In this document: piece after piece, positions 24,389-34,969 of the stretch
Position numbering within the stretch: position 1 is the first letter of the stretch
Layout of the letters: every line of letters begins with the position of its first letter
Source of the DNA: Chelonoidis abingdonii
Lineage: Eukaryota; Chordata; Testudines; Testudinidae
Direction of reading: 5' to 3'
Assembly: GCF_003597395.2 (NCBI RefSeq)
Contig: NC_133770.1
Location: forward strand, 96,082,129-96,146,128
Length of the DNA: 64,000 nucleotides
The notes under the pieces: model-generated
Told to the model about the DNA's origin: nothing
Seen by the model: the letters and a program-made list of their open reading frames with translations, nothing else
Database searches by the model: none
Program-made: the position numbers and the translations under genes

Positions 24389-26000
24389 AATCATAGAATC
24401 ACAGAAAAGCAGGGCTGAAAGGGGCCTTCAGATGTCAAGTCCAGCCCCCTATGCTGAAGCAGGACAAAGTAAACCTTGACCATCCCTGACAGGTATTTGT
24501 CTAACCTGCTCTCAAAAACTTCCACTAATGAGGAATCCATAACCTCCTTTAGAAACCTATTCCAGAGCTTGACTATCCTTATAGTTAGAAAGTTTTTCCT
24601 AATATCTAACTTAAATCTTCCTTGCTGCAGATTAAGCCCGTTATGTCTTGCTCCACCTCCAGTGGACATGAAGAACAATTGATCACTGTCATCTGTATAA
24701 CAACTCTTTAGCGACCTAAGACTTTTCAGGTCCCCATCAGTCTTCCTTTCTCAGGACTAAAGATGCCCAATGTATTTTAATTTTTCTTCATGGCTCAAGT
24801 TTTCTAAACCTTTTACCATTATTGTTGCTCTCTTTTGGACACTCTCAAATTTCTCAACATCTTTCCTAAACCGTGATGCCCAGAAATGGACACAATACTC
24901 CAGCTGAGGCCTCACCGATGCAGAGTAGAGCAGGACAATTACTTCCTGTGTCTTACATACAACACTCCTGTTAACAAACTCTAAAAGAATAGTCTTTTTT
25001 CAACTGCACCCCACTTCTGACTCGTATTCAATTTGTAATCCACTATAACCCCACATCTTTTTCTGCGTCATTATGACTGCCTCACCAGTTATTCCCTATT
25101 TTGTAATTGTGCATTTCATTTTCTCTTCTTAAGTGAAGTACTTTGCACTTAACTCTATTGAATTTCACCTTATTGAATTCAGACCAATTCTCCAATTTGT
25201 CAAGGTTGTTTTGAATTCTAATCCTGTCCTCCAAAGTGTTTGCAACCTCTCTAATCATGGTATCATCTTCAGATTTTATAAGCACACTCTCCACTCCATT
25301 ATCCCAATCATTAATGAAAATATTGAATAGTACCTGCCCAGGACTAAACCCTACAGGACCCCACTAGATACACCCTCCCAATTTAACAGCAAACTATTGA
25401 TAACTATTCTTTGAATATGGTCTTTTCACCAATTGTGCACCCACCTTATAGTAATTTCATCTAGACCACATTTCCCTCATTTGCTTATGAGACTGCCATA
25501 TGGGACTGTGTTAAAAGCCCCACTATAATACAGCTATATCACCTCTACTCAGGGGCGGCTCTGGGCATTTTGCCACCCCAAGCACAGCAGGCAGGCTGCC
25601 TTCATCAGCATGCCTGCGGAGGGTCCTCTGGTCCCGCGGCTTCGGCGGACCTCCCGCAGGCACACCTGCGGGAGGTCCGCCAAAGCCATGGGACCAGAGG
25701 ATCATCTGTAGGCAAGTCACCGAAGGCAGGCAGCCGGCCTGCCACCCTCACAGTGACCGGCAGAGTGCCCCCAGTGGCTTGCCGCCCCAAGCACGCGCTT
25801 GGCGAGCTGGTGCCTGGAGCCGGCCCTGCATCTACTGTTCTCCCCCCTCAATCCACTAGGCCAGTAACTGTGTCAAAGGAGGAAATTAGGTTAGTTTGGC
25901 ATGATTTGTTCTTGAGAAATCCATGTTGGCTATTCCTTATAATCTTATTGTCCTCCAGGCACTTACACATTGATTGCTTAATAATAGATTGCCAATACTT
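24389..26000 (-). mobile_element. CR1 LINE, 5'-truncated, interrupted by a hAT element
   Basis: Left end ATCATAGAATCACAGAAAAG is the CR1 3' tail on the minus strand. It continues leftward into RT-region sequence (for example CCAGAAATGGACACAATACT and 'GGTATCATCTTCAGATTTTA'). At 25550-25828 a hAT element interrupts it, after which CR1 resumes with CTGTTCTCCCCCCTCAATCC. Its 5' truncation point lies at about 25998-26000, within a few bases of a splice donor of the coiled-coil gene, and it is in the same orientation as that gene. It is too decayed to code. Confidence 0.88.
25550..25828. mobile_element. hAT-type MITE inside CR1
   Basis: Termini CAGGGGCGGCTCTGG and GCCTGGAGCCGGCCCTG are inverted repeats. 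The flanks CCTCTACT (25542-25549) and CATCTACT (25829-25836) are an 8-bp duplication with one mismatch. CR1 sequence continues across the site, so the hAT inserted after the CR1. The interior holds a smaller near-palindrome: two facing blocks around CCGCAGGCACACCTGCGG at about 25655-25675. It has no coding capacity; the 147-aa frame at 25570 is spurious. Confidence 0.88.
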
Positions 26001-26002
26001 AC

Positions 26003-26064
26003 AATGCAATTAGTTCAGAATTTTTGAGCTCTTCTTGCAGGTGGTTTATTTGAGTCTGAAGATC
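26003..26064 (-). CDS. internal exon, coiled-coil gene
   Basis: On the minus strand the acceptor cttttaag and the donor CATT|gtaagtat bound a 62-nt open segment. It reads DLQTQINHLQEELKNSELIA and ends in phase 2. It opens in phase 0, as left by the exon at 29419. The heptad-like spacing (L, I, L, L at a/d-type positions) indicates coiled coil. Both splice sites match consensus well, making this one of the best-supported exons. The donor sits at the truncation point of the CR1 at 24389-26000. Confidence 0.72.
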
Positions 26065-26839
26065 CTTAAAAGTTAAAAAGAAACCAAACATACACAACTG
26101 AGCCTTTTTCGCATTTGGAAATTCACTAGTTGAGTGCGCAATACAAGTCAAGTCTCCGTTCATTAGCAAAACACTGACATCAATATGATCCTTGTAAATA
26201 TTCATGTCTCAAACAGACTACGATGAACAAACATATAGGCACTCCCAACCTTGATCCCCTGTGCTCACCATATTACCACGCATTTCCGGGGCCACACACT
26301 TTAAAAGTAAAGCTACTGCTTTCTGCATGGTGGTGATGGATAAAAGTGCTCTCTATTGTATGCCTTTGGGCCGTACAGAGGTTATTGCGATGCAAATTCC
26401 CTTACAATAAAATCTATACTACATTTTATCCTGTTGTCTCATAGTTTGTCATTCTTGTTATTCATTTTGGGAAGGGCTGAGATGCTCTAGGGATAAGGGT
26501 CTTATAACTACCTAGACAGACAGAGAGAGATATTATATTTTGACTAGTAATAGGATTTTACACCTCTATAATTTTGCCCTGTTCTGCCACTGTTCCTCTT
26601 GTTTCAGATATTTGATGCTTTTCCTGAAAATAAACAAAAAACAAATACATGTTGCTGGAGGAAAAACTTCGGTTGCTTCTTTTGTTCTTAAAACATTTAT
26701 TACATTTAATAATACATTTCTTAAAAGGAATAGCTATTAGCACAGCTCAAGTGTAACAGTTTTCTATCAGCAGTTCTTTAATAATTACAATTTACACTGA
26801 AATAGTAACTATCACTCAAGGATCTCAAAGTATTTAAAG

Positions 26840-27010
26840 ATTAATTAATCGTCACACTCCCACTGTGAGATGGCTAAGTATTACCAAACCCATTTCTCAG
26901 CTGGGTAAATGGAGACAGGTTACGGTCACTAAGTCCTCCAAGGACATGCTTGTCCAAAGTCATCCAAGTCAGTGCAGACTACAGAATGTAAAGTCCTGGT
27001 TCCTAGGGCC
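26840..27010 (+). repeat. MIR-type old SINE
   Basis: Order of motifs 'CCCATTTCTCAGCTGGGTAA', 'GGAGACAGGTTACGGTCACT' and 'CCAAAGTCATCCAAGTCAGT' fits a decayed MIR. No clear ends. Confidence 0.5.
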
Positions 27011-27133
27011 CATACTCACAAACACATGCATTCAGTGGCAGACTATGGAGAAACTGAATAAATCAGTCAATCTTGTTCCTCCTCACTTTCTGGAAACACA
27101 CAGTAGGTTTGGGAATCTGGTGGCTCAGCTGTA

Positions 27134-27642
27134 GCACTGCAACTAGACCACTCTAGCACTACAGTGTAGACATTTACTACAGTGATGGAAGGGAGGTTTC
27201 TACCACTGTAGTAAATCCACTCCCTTGAGAGGCAGTAGTTAGGTAAGTGGAAGAATTCTTCCATTGACCTAGCTGTGCCTACAGTGGGGGCTAGGCTGAC
27301 CTAATTATGTTGCAGAGGGTGTGAAATTTTTCACAGACTGACCAGGGGCAGCTCTAGACATTTCGCTGCCCCAAGCACGGTCCCGCGGCTCCGGTGGATC
27401 TCCAGCAGGTGTGCCTGCAGAGGGTCCGCTGGTCTTGTGGCTCCACCGAAGCCGTGGGACCAGTGGACCCTCCACAGGCACACCTGCGGGAGGTCCACCG
27501 GAGCCCTGCTTGCCACCCTCCCAGCGACCGGCAGAGCGCCGCCCGCAGCATGCTGCCCCAAGCACGTGCTTGGCGTACTGGGGGCTGGAGCCGCCCCTGG
27601 ACCTGAGTGAAGTAGCTAGGTTGACCTAAGTTTTAGGTGGAT
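27134..27642. repeat. Harbinger-like MITE split by a hAT element
   Basis: The left part has 'CACTACAGTGTAGACATTTA', 'GGCAGTAGTTAGGTAAGTGG' and 'GGTGTGAAATTTTTCACAG'. After the hAT at 27343-27599 it resumes with CTGAGTGAAGTAGCTAGGTT and GACCTAAGTTTTAGG. The uninterrupted order is visible at 15930-16205. Confidence 0.6.
27343..27599. mobile_element. hAT-type MITE inside another MITE
   Basis: Termini CAGGGGCAGCTCTAG and CTGGAGCCGCCCCTG are inverted repeats of the same family as 25550 and 17130. The 8-bp flanks AGACTGAC and GACCTGAG do not match cleanly, so the duplication is eroded or the ends shifted. It is C+G rich and has no transposase; frames on both strands of 65-86 aa are spurious. Confidence 0.82.
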
Positions 27643-27940
27643 CCAGGCCCACTTAGCATTAAATCCTTCCTACAGTACTACTCTGCAGACTTGTGAGCTT
27701 GGTTCATGGCGACCAGAAGAAATAGTGTTACTTTTTCTTAATGTGAAGAACTGAAACCACAGCCATAGGTACAAGTTCACAACCTTGACTGAGACCTTGC
27801 TTTGACAAGTACATAATTTTACTGTTTTGATCAAAAAATAAAAAAGCACTTTTCCTTACCAAAAACAAACATTAAAACCTACAAACTAACCAAAGAGGGA
27901 ACCTCCATCAGACCAAAATGCTCCATCTTAACATTGTGTT

Positions 27941-28079
27941 CAGGGGTGCTGGAACAATTTGTATAGTGGGGGTGCCGAGAGCTATTGAAGCAAACTGTAA
28001 ACCTTGTATATTATGGAAATCTCTTCAAGCTGGAGGGGGGGCTGCAGCACCCCCAGCACAGCTAGTTCCAGCACCTATG
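27941..28079. mobile_element. 139-bp MITE with perfect 8-bp duplication (copy 1)
   Basis: Begins CAGGGGTGCTGGAAC and ends GTTCCAGCACCTATG, an inverted terminal repeat. A perfect ATTGTGTT duplication lies at 27933-27940 and 28080-28087. A sibling at 59711-59848 has its own perfect 8-bp duplication. Inside, GTGGGGGTGC and GCACCCCCAG also face each other. The 8-bp target size points to hAT. Confidence 0.92.
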
Positions 28080-28126
28080 ATTGTGTTTATTCAAAGTAAC
28101 TTATGAGGTAACTAGATGGGTTACAG

Positions 28127-28466
28127 CAGTGGTCCCCAACGCGGTGCCCGTGGGCGCATCTTAATGTGCCTGTGTCCTGGCCCCTGGGAGAGCACCCGCC
28201 GAAATGCCGCCAAATTTCAGCGGCATTTTGGTGGGGACGCCTCTCAATGACGCCGCTTGCCGTCAACAAGTGATGTCATCCAGAGGCGTCGCTCCCGAAT
28301 TTCAGCAGGAACGCCTCTCGATGACGTCGCTTGTCGATGGCAAGCGGCGTCATGGAGAAGCGTCACCACCAAAATGTCGCCGAAATTCGGCGGCATTTCG
28401 TTGGATGCTCCACCGCCAGTGGTCCTTCGTCTGGCGCCCGCCAAACAAAAAGGTTGTGGACCACTG
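28127..28466. mobile_element. 340-bp hAT-type element, CpG-rich interior
   Basis: Termini CAGTGGTCCCCAACG and GGTTGTGGACCACTG are inverted repeats of the Charlie-like type. Flanks GGTTACAG (28119-28126) and GATTACAG (28467-28474) are an 8-bp duplication with one mismatch. The interior contains repeated, facing blocks such as GCCGAAATGCCGCC and CCGAAATTCGGCGGC, and GATGACGTCGCTTG against GCAAGCGGCGTCAT. These explain why overlapping frames of 60-101 aa exist on both strands. Confidence 0.88.
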
Positions 28467-29418
28467 GATTACAGAATACAGAGATTTTCACATTATGTGA
28501 CTCATTCAAATCCTGCGTCTAGAAAGTCAAGGCCCAGATTTTCAAGACCTCATTCTTTGTAGCAGCAAAACAGGCTGTTATCCACTGAGGTGCTAATATT
28601 TGTGCCTGCGATGAAATATGAGAGCAAAAACTGTGAGCTCTATTTTTGCAAGTTCAAAGCGTGACTGCAAAATGAGTGGCCAGGCAAAAGCCTGGCTGAA
28701 AATCTGGGCTCAGACGTTGTCATTGTTCAGTTCCCCAATGTGAAACTGGTGGTCCTAGTCCATTTTCTAATAGGGAAGAGCACAAGTCATAACAGCACTT
28801 AATCTAATGAGCCCTTGTTGATAGTATCAGAAAAAAGAATAAGGAATCAGTGGGTCATGGAGACTGAACTCCCCTCTCATCCTAATGTCTTGTCTACACT
28901 AGCTTTGTCCATATAATTTCCCACCATTGCAGAACAGTTAGCGCAGCTACACTACTGATAGCATTGCTGAGGGAGCTAGTTGTAGTCATGTCAGTAATAC
29001 CATTGGTGTTTTGACCTCTGTGTTGTCTAGACCTGCTCTAAGCAGAGGTAAATAACATTGTGATTACAACTGGTGGCTGGTGCGCATTAGTGCTCCCACC
29101 ATGGCTACCGCTGGTGGAGCTTTTCAGTGCTAGAGCAACAGTGGGTAATTTTGAGAAACCTGCTTGGTTGGAGGTGGTCCCTCCACTGTAGGGGTAAGGT
29201 ACATTGGTTGAGCAACAAGGAAGTTTATTGTGCTGCTGCTATGTGTGTTCTGTGGATAGAGGACTTCAGTCTCTAAAGCAGAGAGGCTGGCACTTTTACA
29301 AGCACTAATCTCCCAATATAAGACTATTTTTAATAGTCTTACTGCAAGTTATCGCACTCAGAGATTTCTGCCACAAGAGTTAATTTCCTGCTTCATAAAT
29401 AAAGGCATATCTTGTTAC
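28467..29418. other. no gene; weak Harbinger-like fragment
   Basis: A segment at about 28888-29035 has 'TTGTCTACACTAGCTTTGTC' and 'TTGTCTAGACCTGC', reminiscent of Harbinger-like ends but without a readable duplication. The rest is unremarkable intron-like DNA. Confidence 0.35.
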
Positions 29419-29475
29419 CTTTATAATGTCCTCCTTCTTGTCTTCCATCTCCCTCTCGCACTGCTGCAAATACAT
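29419..29475 (-). CDS. internal exon, coiled-coil gene
   Basis: On the minus strand the acceptor tttttttgttag and the donor ATAAAG|gtaacaag bound 57 nt, exactly 19 codons in phase 0-0: MYLQQCEREMEDKKEDIIK. The acceptor has a long T tract, which is the run of A at 29481-29487 on the plus strand. Charged residues with L/I/M at spaced positions fit a coiled coil. The next exon downstream (26003) also opens in phase 0. Confidence 0.68.
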
Positions 29476-29975
29476 CTAACAAAAAAAGGGGGGGGGATGT
29501 GAGGTTGAGTAGGGTCAAGCACAGAGAGAAATCATTGGTTTATCCTAATGACTCATTTGGGAAAATACAATTCTATCTTCAATATGTTCCCATAAACACA
29601 TACTAAGGAAAACTCTCTCCACGAGACTTCTTCATTGTAAGTATATCCTGTGTTTTATTATTTTTTTAAAATAAAATATTAATTCCTTTCCATGTAAGTT
29701 GCTTGCCAAAGTCTTTTGTTCTGGAAGAAGGGAGATGCTCTGTATATTTATAGTTCGCAATAGCTCCTTTCACATTATCAGTATATGTGGGAAATATATG
29801 TGACAGTCAGTGGAGTAGAGAACAAAGCTCCTCCTTGCTTTTACAGGTAGGAGCAACTAAAGACATGTGCAACATACTACACTTACAAAGGAAAATTCAA
29901 ATGCACAAATACAAAATGGGGAATACCTGGCTGGGCAGTCATACTGCAGAAAAAAGAGGAGTGTTGTACGTAAGA

Positions 29976-30627
29976 CAGGAATGAGCAAACTTTTTGGTCC
30001 AAGGGCCACATTTGGGTATGGAAATTGTATGGCGGGCCATGAATGCTCACAAAATTGGGGGTTGGGGTGTGGGAGGATAGTGAGGGCTCCGGCTGGGGGT
30101 GTGGGCTCTGGGGTGGGGCTGGGGATGAGGGGTTGGGGGTGCAGGAGGGTGCTCCACGCTAGGACCAAGGGGTTTGGAGGGTGGGAGGGGGAATCAAGGC
30201 TGGGGCAGAGGGTTGGGGTGTGGGAGCAGGTTGGGGTGCAGCTTCCAGGCAGTGCTTACCTCAAGCAGCTCCCAGAAGCAGCGGCATGTCCCCCCTTCAG
30301 CTCTTAGGCAGAGGTGGGACCAGGCAGCTCTGTGCACTGCCCCATACACAGGTGCCGCCCCTGCAGCTCCAACTGGCTGTGGTTCCCAATCAATGGGAGC
30401 TGCGTGGGCAGGACTTGGGGTGGGGGCAGCATGTGGAGCCCCCTGGTTGCCCCTACATGTAGGAACCAGAAGGGGAACACGCCGCTGCTTTCGGGAGCTG
30501 TGCAGAGCCACAGCAGATGCAGAGCTGGGCAAGCTCCGGACCCCGTTCCCCAGCAGGAGCTTGACGTCCGGATTAAAACATCTGCAGGGTAGGATCTGGC
30601 CCCCAGGCTATAGTTTGCCCACCCCTT
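29976..30627. mobile_element. 652-bp hAT (Charlie-like) element inside CR1
   Basis: Left end CAGGAATGAGCAAACTTTTT and right end TATAGTTTGCCCACCCCTT are inverted repeats of the well-known CAGGGGTGGGCAAACT type. Flanks ACGTAAGA and ACATAAAA form an 8-bp duplication with two mismatches. The G-rich interior (GGGGTTGGGGTGTGGG-like runs) produces frames up to 180 aa on both strands, none with a transposase motif. The 180-aa minus frame also runs into CR1 and Penelope-like sequence. Confidence 0.88.
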
Positions 30628-30770
30628 ACATAAAACATCAGAGGTAATTATCTTGTAGTCATCACTGGTGAGGCCGCAGCTAGAGTACTGTGTCCAGTTT
30701 TGGGCACCACACTTTAACATAGATGTAGACAGACTAGGGAGAGTCCAGAAGAGTGATACAAAAATGATAG

Positions 30771-31240
30771 GTTTCAGAGTAGCAGCTGTGTTAGTCTGTA
30801 TCTGCAAAAAGAACAGGAGTACTTGTGGCACCTTAAAGACTAACAAATTTATTTCAGCATAAGCTTTCGTGAGCTACAGCTCACTTCTTCGGATGCATAG
30901 AATGGAACACACAGACAGGAGATACTTACACATACAGAGAACATGAAAAGGTGGAAGTACGCATACCAACAGGAAGAATCTAATCAATTGAGATGAGCTA
31001 CCATCAGCAGGAGAAAAAAAACTTTTGAAGTGATAATTGAGATGACCCATAGAAGGTGTGAGGAGAACTTAACATAGGGAAATAGATTCAATTAGTGTAA
31101 TGAACCAACCATTCCCAGTCTCTGTTTAAACCTAAGTTAATTGTATCTAATTTGCATATTAATTCGAGTTTAGCTCTCTCTCTTTGGAGGCTGTTTTTGA
31201 AGTTTTTTTGTTGCAAAATTGCCACCTTCAAGTCTGTCTA
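30771..31240 (-). mobile_element. Penelope-like element fragment inside CR1
   Basis: Begins GTTTCAGAGTAGCAGCTGTG, then 'GGAGTACTTGTGGCACCTTA', a unit shared with 62168-62875 and 34505-34565. The right part, read on the minus strand, encodes a decayed peptide like VAILQQKNFKN...LELICKLDTI...GLNRDWEW. That is the same C-terminal block as in the copy at 62423 and resembles the GIY-YIG endonuclease tail of Penelope-like elements. At 30857-30893 (minus) there is a hammerhead-like core with a perfect 6-bp stem II. Immediately to the right, AAAACTTGACCTATGAG is present twice. Confidence 0.65.
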
Positions 31241-31648
31241 GAAAACTTGACCTATGAGCAAAAAAACTTGACCTATGAGTATGTTTACTCTTGAGGAAAG
31301 AAGACTGAGGGACGACTTAATAATAGTCTTCATATGTGTAAAAGATTGTTCTGTGATCAATTGTCCTCCAAATCCACCAAGGATAGCACAAGAAGTCATC
31401 ATCTTAGTTTCTAGCAAAGGAGATTTAGGCTGGATATTTGTTAACTCTAAGGATAGTTAAGTACTGCAATAGGTTACCAAGGAAGGCTGAGGAATCCCCA
31501 TCATTGGAGATTTTTAAGAACAGGTTAGACAAACACCTGTCTGGGATGGTCTTGTTTTACTTGGTTCTGCCTCAGTGCATGGGGCTGGACTGGATGATCT
31601 CTTGAGATCCCTTCCAGCCCTTCATTTCTTTGATTCTATGCTTAGACT

Positions 31649-31775
31649 ATAAGCTCTTTGAGGAAGAAACCACCTTTTCATTATAGATGTGCAGGGTGCC
31701 TTCCACAACAAAGCCCAATTCCGATGAGAGCTTCTAACTGCACCATAATACAAATAAATAAAAATGAATAATTAA
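31649..31775 (+). repeat. old LINE tail (L2/L3/CR1-related)
   Basis: The order 'ACTATAAGCTCTTTGAGGAA', then a middle of GTGCAGGGTGCCTTCC and a final AATACAAATAAATAAAAATG matches an old amniote LINE 3' end. It is also seen at 42715-42860 and near 24235. Confidence 0.55.
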
Positions 31776-34137
31776 TTAGTAATGCTTTCTCAACAGCAGA
31801 TGTGTCCTTTCAACTTCACTTGTGATTTTTCTCAGTGAAAGCCCTTCACTGATGCCTCTTTATAAGTTAACTGGTCCTTATATTATGGAAATATCATGTC
31901 CTGGAAATGTCTATGCAGCAGGTCAGAATGTAATAGTTACTAATATATTGTATATGAAGTGGGCCTTTCCATGCCACCTGTAACTGTTTTGTTTTTTCAC
32001 CGAGTTCCCTATTCAAGATGGGCCTGCACATTAATCCTGACTAGACTTCTTTCCCATCATATTTTCCTTCTCTTTTTGTTGCAGTATTCTGCTGCCTAAA
32101 CTTCTAATCAGTTGATCCAACCTACTTCACAAGTGGATGAGACTATTCTTCCTGTTGGGGGTTCTTCTCTTTTTAATACATATAAACTGTCTGATATCTC
32201 CTTCTCTTGAGTGATTCATTTTTGGTCCCTTTCCAGATTTATAAGTATTTTCTTATCTCTACTTTTGTTTTAAAGGATTGTTCTGACCAGCTCCCCAAGC
32301 AGCAAATCATTCTCAGAACTGGAGAAAGGTTTAAAAAGAAGACACAATTCTAGAATGTCTCAATGCATTTCCAAAAGCAACCTTCAATCTGAGTAATGTT
32401 ATTTTTTTCCTCTTTCTGTGTTTTAATTTGCTGAGCCAAGTATTACAACATTCAGCCATAATAACCGTACAGTGGGACTTTTTTAATGATAACATTTCTT
32501 CCCAAAGGAGTCCAGAAACTTATAAACTACATATACAAGAATCACTTCACTCACCACTAAGAGTCTCATCTGGTTTGGAACATGGCAGCTGTTTAACACC
32601 ATACAACTACTTAGGGCAAGAAGTGAAGGACATGTTATCCCATCAAAATTCTAGGGAGAATTTAGGTAAACAGCATATATCTACCTGAATCTGGAATTCT
32701 GCCAAGACACAGAGGCTAAACCAGCACTTTATTCTTACATAAATTGAAGAGTTTACCCAAAGCAGGCAGGGACCTGAGTTTATGTTTCATTTCAAAAAAG
32801 TGCACCACTAGACGCACAGTGTTCCTTATCACCATGCTGGAGTTTTTATTCAGCACTGACTCAGAAGCCACCTAATGAATATCCAGTACTAGTTTCGACG
32901 GTACCTGGTGTTGGTCTGGAAGTCCACATGCAAATACTGACCAGGTCTAATGTGGCTTAGGAGGTGAAATACAATGTGATCATAGCCCACAGTGATGTTG
33001 ATAGAGGCCAATCCATGTACTGCACTGATACATTAACAATATATATTATGTACCGGGTATTATTTTCCCACTTGCCTTTAAGTGATTTATCCTCTCTGTA
33101 CTTAGAAATTCTCCATTCTTATGAATCTTACATTCATGGAATTCAGAAATCTGCAATTTAAAACCAAATATTACCTTAAAGAACAAATAAGAAGAATCCT
33201 ATTCTGGCCAGCAGAAACTTTCCGAGCCTCCAGGTCTATGGCTCAGAATAAGAGAGGTTCCATGTGAGGCCTCAAGATCTGAAGCTGTGTGCCACGGAAA
33301 TGTAAAAATGCCTTCAAGACCTTTTTCTATAGGGACTCCCATTTTAATTATGCTTCTCAGCAAGGACATAATCTGATGGTGCAAAGCAGGACTGAAAGAA
33401 TCAGTTTTGCCATTCTAGAGCACTGGAAAGTTGAACATTTCTAGATTGTTATGAGTTAAGTCTTAAAACAGCTAAAAATTCTTTTGATTAGTTTCCTGGT
33501 TCAGTTTAATTACTGTGAAATTAACAGAAAATGCTATTAAAATATTTTAAAAACATGAATTTTTTTCCCTGTTATCAGGGCACTCCAATTTTGCATCAAC
33601 AAATTGTCAACATGGCAGCTTCCTTTCTGATTATTCTTTATTCTTCATTACATTGTATTTCTTTGTAATTAGCTGTAGTGATTAGAACTTCTAGAGTATA
33701 CTGGAATTCTCTTTAATTAAGCTGTCCAACATCTACAGAAATACCGTTGGTAAATATAAATATAACCTTTTTTCACATGGACAAACAATCAGAGAGTGGA
33801 ATCCTGTCTGAATTTATGGGGGAAGCTCCCACTGACTTCAATGCATCTGGGATTTAAAGAAGAGAATTTAAATTACTTGTCCCTAGTTACACAATGAATC
33901 AGTGGCAGAGACTGGAAAACAGCCCCTGTTCCTTGATCCCAGATACAGATACTGATGTCAGTGGAATTACACTAGAGTTAAAACAGTGTAAGTGAGGGAA
34001 TACTCAGGCTACACCCTCTGGACATAATTTTGCTTTCTCTTACGCTAACTTTTCTCATTGCAGCATTGAGGGAGTAGCTACACTTCAGTGTTTCCCTTGC
34101 CCAATATAGTAACTCTATTCAGACTTCATTCTCCAAC
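31776..34137. other. no feature recognised (likely intron)
   Basis: AT-rich DNA between exons of the coiled-coil gene, with a decayed SINE-like motif near 33800-33850. No further phase-compatible exon was found. Confidence 0.4.
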
Positions 34138-34146
34138 CTCTTCCAC

Positions 34147-34252
34147 CTTCTGCCGCTCTAAATCTTGCAACTTCTTGACCTTGGTAAAGGTTGACTTCAC
34201 CTCATCAATCTCCTCCACCACTCTTTTCCTAGGCACTGGAGAGCTCTGAAAA
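34147..34252 (-). CDS. internal exon, coiled-coil gene
   Basis: On the minus strand the acceptor ctgtgtcattgtgtcttgcag precedes T, which completes AG+T (Ser) from the exon at 34970. It then reads FQSSPVPRKRVVEEIDEVKS and TFTKVKKLQDLERQK. The preferred donor is AAG|gtggaa (106 nt, phase 0). An alternative GAG|gttgga nine bases further (end at 34138, adding VEE) is also phase 0; neither is a strong donor, which is the weak point. If read through, the frame stops after VGE, so this could also be an alternative last exon. The basic-proline linker followed by a Lys/Glu helix is typical of coiled-coil scaffolds. Confidence 0.65.
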
Positions 34253-34504
34253 CTGCAAGACACAATGACACAGCTAAGAGTACGTGACCAACTGCAGTTT
34301 GAGAGATTGTGTCCTTGTTTCAGGAAAAATGTTAGGGCAAGAGTAAGAAGATTTTAAAAAAAATTTTGACTACGTGAGATCATATTTCACACTAGAGTTT
34401 CTTCTCCCCACTTCCAAATGTCATTTATAAAGCTGGTTAGATAAAACTAATATACATTAAAAACTGAAATAAGGACTTAACCCCTCCCGAAAAAATTTGA
34501 GAAA

Positions 34505-34565
34505 CTGTGAAAAGAACAGGAGTACTTGTCGCACCTTAGAGACTAACACATTTATTTGGGCAAAA
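34505..34565 (+). repeat. Penelope-like repeat fragment
   Basis: Contains AAAGAACAGGAGTACTTGTC, then 'GCACCTTAGAGACTAACACA' and TTTATTTGGGCAAAAGC, the unit that starts the elements at 30771 and (reverse) 62875. Only about 60 bp remain. Confidence 0.75.
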
Positions 34566-34969
34566 GCTTTTTTAACTCTGGTTAACTTTTGAAAAAAAAT
34601 TTCATAGTTTCCCATTTCTGCACTTTTCTATATTCTGACTTGGACCAAGATGTAGGCATAAAATAACACCACATGAATAGCCTTTCCCCACATTATTTCT
34701 AGGCCAACCACAACCAGGAAGTATTAGTAATCTCAAGGTAGAAACTGCTACATTATTTCCCAACTCAGGAGTCTGGAATAGTTTGAGAAGTATTTTAAAC
34801 GTTTTAGGTGCAGTTCATTAACAGCACTCATTCCCCACCCCACAAAGTTGATATCTTTGAGAGTGTTTACACTCATCAGATTAAATGCAAGCCTGTTCTC
34901 ACAGGTGAAGCATGAAGTAGGAGCTATATTAGAAATAACAATGAGAAAACCTATCTATACTGGTTTTAC

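Larger units (their letters stand above)
29827..31648 (+). mobile_element. CR1 LINE 3' part, carrying two nested insertions
   Basis: CR1 sequence runs in three blocks: 29827-29975, 30628-30770 and about 31241-31648. Diagnostic pieces are CATACTACACTTACAAAGG, 'GAGTACTGTGTCCAGTTTTG' and the 3' end GGCTGGACTGGATGATCTCT, then TTGATTCTATG. A hAT element (29976-30627) and a Penelope-like fragment (30771-31240) split it. It is decayed and non-coding. Confidence 0.88.

Noticed and set aside
25570..26013. 147-aa plus-strand reading frame
   Set aside because: Mostly hAT element plus antisense CR1, and antisense to a supported exon.
29867..30647. overlapping 146- and 157-aa plus-strand frames
   Set aside because: They run across the G-rich hAT element at 29976-30627. 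Composition-driven, low complexity.
30304..30846. 180-aa minus-strand reading frame
   Set aside because: It spans a hAT element, CR1 and Penelope-like sequence. No domain; the frame is a by-product of G/C-rich repeat DNA.
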